Below are positions 4,944 through 8,322 of a stretch of 8,322 nucleotides of DNA, piece after piece. The translations under genes were made by a program, and so were the position numbers. Source of the stretch: Candidatus Altimarinota bacterium (GTDB taxonomy: Bacteria > Patescibacteriota > Gracilibacteria > RBG-16-42-10); contig JAGNZB010000051.1 of the NCBI GenBank assembly GCA_017984655.1, positions 1 to 8,322 on the forward strand, written 5' to 3'. Within the stretch, counting starts at the first letter, position 1; every line of letters begins with the position of its first letter. The notes beneath the pieces were generated by a model, which saw only the letters and a program-made list of their open reading frames with translations, was not told the origin of the DNA and did no database searches.

Positions 4944-5705
4944 TTATTTGTCGAGTCCTAATAGGATACGTAATCGTTTGTCCAGTGCGTGGATGCCGAG
5001 CCAAACTCTTTGAACTTGGCCTAGGTCTGCAGGTGAAATGGTTTTTGTGGCTGTCTTTTTCCCTTGTTCAGGTGAGGCAATTTTGATGGTGACTTGTCCC
5101 TGCCACGCCTGGAGTTGTTCTGTTGTGGTAATCTGACCGTGTTCGATTTGTTCCACTAGTTGTTTGGCTTGTTCTGCTGATCCTTGAGCGATCAAAGCAT
5201 CAATGATGGGTTTTGCTTCTGATTCAAGAGAGAGTTGCCCTGTTTGTTCACGGATCAATCGGTCGAGTGTTGGTTGATTGTGGGTGATTGATTTATCAAA
5301 GAGATCATAGAGGATGCGGGCTGCACTAATCTTACCGGTCTCGGCCAGTTTGATCATGTACTGGTAGAGGTTTGATTTGGCTTGGACTTCTTCCATTTCC
5401 AAAATCTTCAAACCAAAATTGTGAAGAATGGTATTGGGTTCTTCGACTAAGGTTCTGACTGCTTCTTCTTCTGCTTCACGCGTGTCAGCTGATTTACAGA
5501 TATCGACAAAGCGCTGAGCAATCAGTTTGGCATCTTCGGCATCGACGGCTCCTTGTTGCATTCTGCCAATCAAGAAGACTTCAAATAGTTTGGCGCGTTG
5601 ACGCTTGCTACTGACAGTCTCAGCTCGTCTTTCACTGGCTTGCGCTTTTGCTATCTCGGGTTGATTGGTCTCTGCTGGGCTAGCAGATAAAGTAGCGTCG
5701 TACAT
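4944..5705 (-). CDS. Hypothetical helical protein, partner of the VirD4-like ATPase (253 aa)
   Basis: I do not recognise a family. The protein has no signal peptide or membrane segment and is predicted helical throughout, rich in Gln, Glu, Ala and Lys. The N-terminal 45 residues are polar and basic (e.g. ASERRAETVSSKRQRAK). Residues 50-150 alternate leucine-rich and charged helices, with a possible helical-repeat feel (ILYDLF and similar). There is a polar region around 205-225, and the C-terminus RVWLGIHALDKRLRILLGL could be an amphipathic helix. The ATG lies 2 nt after the ATPase stop, so the two genes are almost certainly co-expressed. That suggests a cytosolic adaptor, regulator or substrate of the ATPase, which is inference only. 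It has no promoter of its own. Confidence 0.85.
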   Translation of the reverse strand: MYDATLSASPAETNQPEIAKAQASERRAETVSSKRQRAKLFEVFLIGRMQQGAVDAEDAKLIAQRFVDICKSADTREAEEEAVRTLVEEPNTILHNFGLKILEMEEVQAKSNLYQYMIKLAETGKISAARILYDLFDKSITHNQPTLDRLIREQTGQLSLESEAKPIIDALIAQGSAEQAKQLVEQIEHGQITTTEQLQAWQGQVTIKIASPEQGKKTATKTISPADLGQVQRVWLGIHALDKRLRILLGLDK

Positions 5706-5707
5706 AA

Positions 5708-8149
5708 TTAAGCAATAGTATTGATATTGATGTCGCCGAGACGAGAGAGAATTTCAGGACCAACAAACTTCACATCACGGCCGTAGCGTAGACGTGAAAG
5801 CTCAGTGGCGAGTTTGGTGATATCTTTGTTGCCTCGATCGAAGTCTTTGATGGTATTGACGCTAAATGGTGGCGTGATGATGTTATCAACCGACATTTTG
5901 ATACAGGCATTGAAGCCACGGAGATTGATCAAGTCATTGCTAGTGAATACTGGGCCCATTTCTTTCTCCATGTATTCGGCATCTTGGGCGCCGATCTTGA
6001 AATTGAGCATGGTGCCGACGTTACCAAAGACGGCATTTTTGACTTTGTCATTGTTGTCTTTGACGAGCTGGGCGATGTATTGGTGAGCGATGACCAGTCC
6101 GAGCTTATATTTGCGGGCTTCTGACAAGATGCTCTCAAAGGCGTCAGTAACGAAGTTTTGGAACTCGTCGACATAGAGGAAGAAGGGTTGGCGGTCATCG
6201 GCACTCATACTGGCGCGTCGCATAGCTGCTACTTGAATCTTGTTGACGAAGATCATACCAAGCAGGTTGGCATTGATATCACCGATGAGACCTTTGGCCA
6301 GTTTTACAAAAATAATCTTTTTGGTATTCATTGCTTCACCAAAATCAAAGCTGGATTTGGTCTGGCCAACGATATTGCGCATCGTCGTATTGGTGACGAA
6401 GGCACCAAATTTTGCTGCTAAGAAAGGGATCATTTCTTCTTTTTCCCGAGCTCCTGTTGCGGCCATCTGTTTGGTCCAGAATGATTTTACGATTGGATTC
6501 TTAACCTTGCTGACTTTGTATTGCTGCCATTTTTCATCAGTAAATAAGCGGACGATGTCGGTGAGCGCGCCTCCTTCTTCTTCGTCATCCATGAGGGTGA
6601 GACAACCGTTACGGAAGTAATCTTGGATACGTGGTCCGAAGATTTCTGGACCAAACAAGCCAATCATCATATTCATCGCATCGAGAGCGATGAAATCCTT
6701 TTCTTCAGGTGTCTTTGCCTCGAGCATATTGATGCCTAAGGGAAATTTGGTATCAGATGGGTCAAAGACAATCACATCCTTGAGCCGTTCTGGAGGTACC
6801 CATTCCATACAGTCGTCGACGAGCTCTCCATGAGGATCGACGACACAAAGGCCATGGCCAGCCTTCATATCTTGTTTGATCAAGGACTTCTGCAGTACGG
6901 ATTTACCCATACCAGTTTGACCGATGATGTAGAAGTGACGGAAGCGGTCTTTGAAATTCATTTTGACTTCGCGCACTTCACCACGGTAGGCATTGTAACC
7001 AATCAAAACTCCTTCTTGCGCCAATACGGCAGGAGCAGCAGCTACTCGGAAGTTCTGCCAGTGAATCGATGGCGTGGTATTGATATGACTATTGGGGAAG
7101 TGGAAGATCGAAGCTAGTTCTTCGGTATTGAAGATCGGTAGTTTGTCTGTGCTGCCGATACTGAGCTTCTCATAGCCTTTGATAGTAGCGGCACTATTGA
7201 CCTTCTCAAAAGGGACGATTTCGTTGAGTACCGGATCGTTGTACTGTCCAAAAGAGGTGGTCAAGGTGTCAATGTAGCTTTGGGCTTTCTCGATTGTACT
7301 GCTACTTGCCACTAGGCGGATGATAGTTTTGAAACCAACTTTGCGCGCTTTTTCATTGACCATCTTCATTTGTTCTTGTTCGGCATCAGTAGGGGTATGT
7401 TTGTCATGATCTTTGTCTTTCTTCGTCAATGCAGAGATAAACTCACCGATGGCGATGAGGATCTTGTTGCCTTTGAGCTTTTTGCCATCACGAATCTTGC
7501 CTACTGACTTGAGACTGCGGTTGGTCCAGCGTTTGTCTGCTGGCATCAGAATTAGCTGCAGGGCGATACCTTCATCGACACCGAGCTGTCCCAGTGGATT
7601 GATAATACTATTCATCGGGTCAGCACTGAGATTTTTGAATGTGCGCAGTGGGAAGATCCAGTCTTTTTCCAGGCTCAAGGTCACACCTGCCTTGGCACTG
7701 TCTGGTCGGAAGATAGTTTGATCTTTGCGGTCTACTTTCTCAATATTGGCATCAGGATAGAAAGCAGTGATCTGACGCTGAATCAAGCTGAGGTATTCTG
7801 GTAAGGCAATGATAAAGAAGTCAATCTGGCAGCCATCAGGATTCTCGCGGAAATTCTTGGCTGATAATTCAAAACCAAAGTAGTTTTCATCATTGAAACT
7901 ACGAGCAAAGCCGCCTTTCTGAGTTTTGTTGATGGCTGTCAGTACCTGTTCCATGATGCTACTGATCTCTTTGTGGTCCCCAGGGCGATTATTGGGATCA
8001 GCTTTTGGAATAGTCACCAAATAGTAGGCCATCTTGGCAGCCCGGGCTTTGTTATGCGCTTCACGCCGCTTCTTGAGGAAGTAGAGAAAGCCATAATAAC
8101 TGACGAAGATGAGAGCGAGGGCGATCCAAATGATCGTGATCTGATCCAT
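5708..8149 (-). CDS. VirD4/TraD/HerA-like membrane-anchored DNA-transfer ATPase (813 aa)
   Basis: This is a P-loop ATPase of the type IV coupling protein/HerA superfamily. An N-terminal membrane helix at about 5-25 is followed by basic KKRRE, so the bulk is cytosolic. Residues 40-380 form a long region with no motif I can name. The ATPase domain has Walker A GQTGMGKS at 410-417 (Lys416), the following VVDPHGE block (436-442), Walker B FFLYVDEFQN with Asp661 and Glu662, and a downstream IAHQY motif with Gln690, as in the VirD4/TraD group. All catalytic motifs look intact. Relatives pump DNA or couple substrates to a type IV secretion channel; HerA relatives translocate DNA during processing. 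In Patescibacteria such proteins are annotated as T4SS DNA-binding proteins, with no proven role known to me. No VirB4, relaxase or VirB6 gene is in the window. A promoter and then an apparent insertion sequence lie just upstream. Confidence 0.88.
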   Translation of the reverse strand: MDQITIIWIALALIFVSYYGFLYFLKKRREAHNKARAAKMAYYLVTIPKADPNNRPGDHKEISSIMEQVLTAINKTQKGGFARSFNDENYFGFELSAKNFRENPDGCQIDFFIIALPEYLSLIQRQITAFYPDANIEKVDRKDQTIFRPDSAKAGVTLSLEKDWIFPLRTFKNLSADPMNSIINPLGQLGVDEGIALQLILMPADKRWTNRSLKSVGKIRDGKKLKGNKILIAIGEFISALTKKDKDHDKHTPTDAEQEQMKMVNEKARKVGFKTIIRLVASSSTIEKAQSYIDTLTTSFGQYNDPVLNEIVPFEKVNSAATIKGYEKLSIGSTDKLPIFNTEELASIFHFPNSHINTTPSIHWQNFRVAAAPAVLAQEGVLIGYNAYRGEVREVKMNFKDRFRHFYIIGQTGMGKSVLQKSLIKQDMKAGHGLCVVDPHGELVDDCMEWVPPERLKDVIVFDPSDTKFPLGINMLEAKTPEEKDFIALDAMNMMIGLFGPEIFGPRIQDYFRNGCLTLMDDEEEGGALTDIVRLFTDEKWQQYKVSKVKNPIVKSFWTKQMAATGAREKEEMIPFLAAKFGAFVTNTTMRNIVGQTKSSFDFGEAMNTKKIIFVKLAKGLIGDINANLLGMIFVNKIQVAAMRRASMSADDRQPFFLYVDEFQNFVTDAFESILSEARKYKLGLVIAHQYIAQLVKDNNDKVKNAVFGNVGTMLNFKIGAQDAEYMEKEMGPVFTSNDLINLRGFNACIKMSVDNIITPPFSVNTIKDFDRGNKDITKLATELSRLRYGRDVKFVGPEILSRLGDININTIA

Positions 8150-8168
8150 TGATTTTGGTGTTCTTAGC

Positions 8169-8198
8169 AGTATAGCACGAAACTGGGGGAATTGTTAA
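8169..8198 (-). promoter_or_regulatory. Sigma70-type promoter of the ATPase unit
   Basis: On the minus strand TTAACA (8198-8193) is followed after 18 bp by TATACT (8174-8169). The ATG at 8149 is 19 nt past the -10, so the predicted leader is about 12 nt and lacks a Shine-Dalgarno. The -35 box lies against the likely end of the insertion element to the right. Confidence 0.6.
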
Positions 8199-8322
8199 GG
8201 CTCTAGACTAGGAGACGAACATCTCTTACTCTAGAAACATGCTCAAGAAAGCCAAGATCTCATGGTTTACCATGAAAAAAATAATTCACTGCTTTTGTAT
8301 CGATGTTGATGCTACCAAAACA
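8199..8322 (+). mobile_element. Left end of a probable IS1595-family insertion sequence (cut by window)
   Basis: A non-coding tip beginning GGCTCTAGACTAGGAG lies directly before a transposase-like frame that runs off the window. The tip starts with GGCT, as I recall for some ISXO2/IS1016-type ends, and contains two CTCTAGA copies (8201-8207, 8229-8235). The boundary at 8199 is inferred; the other inverted end and the target duplication are outside the window. Confidence 0.5.
8239..8322 (+). CDS. Transposase, N-terminal fragment, IS1595/ISXO2-like (28 codons, runs off the end)
   Basis: This frame is open from the ATG at 8239 to the last base; the preceding in-frame stop is the TAG at 8209. 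The visible residues include KISWFTMKKIIHCFCIDVDA followed by TKT. They fit the start of IS1595-family transposases, where a motif like KIS..KF..II.LFC....AT.TA leads into a helix-turn-helix. The catalytic DDE domain is beyond the window. It is the only plus-strand gene here. The call rests on a short piece and on pattern memory; an antisense frame is also open over the same bases. Confidence 0.55.
   Translation, partial: MLKKAKISWFTMKKIIHCFCIDVDATKT

Noticed and set aside
5805..7721. Several plus-strand frames and one minus-strand frame of 60-130 codons within the ATPase gene
   Set aside because: All overlap the conserved 813-aa ATPase in other frames and have low-complexity or shadow composition.
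8260..8275. Small palindrome TCATGG-TTTA-CCATGA followed by A-run on plus
   Set aside because: It lies inside the transposase-like frame and has no T-run on either useful side, so it is not a terminator; probably chance.
8260..8322. Minus-strand frame of 20 codons ending in TGA at the right edge, as the end of an upstream gene
   Set aside because: It is antisense to the transposase-like frame, whose residues match a known family start; the minus-strand peptide matches nothing I know. It cannot be fully excluded from this window.

Overview
The window looks like part of a chromosome from the Candidate Phyla Radiation (Patescibacteria). This is inferred from three things: two tandem small 'T4SS pilin' proteins of the type common in those genomes, a membrane-anchored VirD4/HerA-like ATPase, and very compact same-strand gene packing. 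None of the nine complete genes has a recognisable Shine-Dalgarno sequence, and all nine end in TAA. The finer lineage cannot be told. Translation is intact with UGA unused in frame, so the sequence shows no sign of UGA recoding.

Layout: all complete genes are on the minus strand, in three transcription units read from right to left. Unit 1 (8198 to 4944) has a promoter, an 813-aa VirD4/HerA-like ATPase and an unrecognised helical 253-aa protein. Unit 2 (4920 to 3074) has a promoter, a secreted protein with three SLH domains, a PT-repeat linker and an SGNH hydrolase domain, then lspA (signal peptidase II). Unit 3 (2767 to 168) has a promoter, then rpsP, khpA, pilin A, pilin B, yajQ, a lipoprotein gene and an intrinsic terminator, with gene junctions of 10 nt or less. 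At the far right a plus-strand reading frame runs off the window. It looks like the start of an IS1595/ISXO2-type transposase, inserted directly upstream of the ATPase promoter.

The two intergenic regions on either side of unit 3 (1-167 and 2768-3073) are built from repeats. Each has 7-bp tandem repeats of the AATTNNN type and a 43-bp core starting CCGTCATCCTGAAC that ends in a hairpin. The two composites are in opposite orientation and bracket the operon. The right-hand one also has a 12-unit degenerate hexamer tract and a perfect 25-bp inverted repeat. One arm of that inverted repeat encodes the last residues and stop codon of lspA.

How the parts may fit together (inference): the ATPase and the two pilin-like proteins belong to families related to type IV secretion, so the cell may carry a T4SS-derived envelope machine split over two operons. 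The SLH-SGNH protein, the lipoprotein and LspA belong to cell-surface biogenesis. RpsP, KhpA and YajQ are ribosome, RNA or nucleotide-binding proteins that share an mRNA with the pilins.
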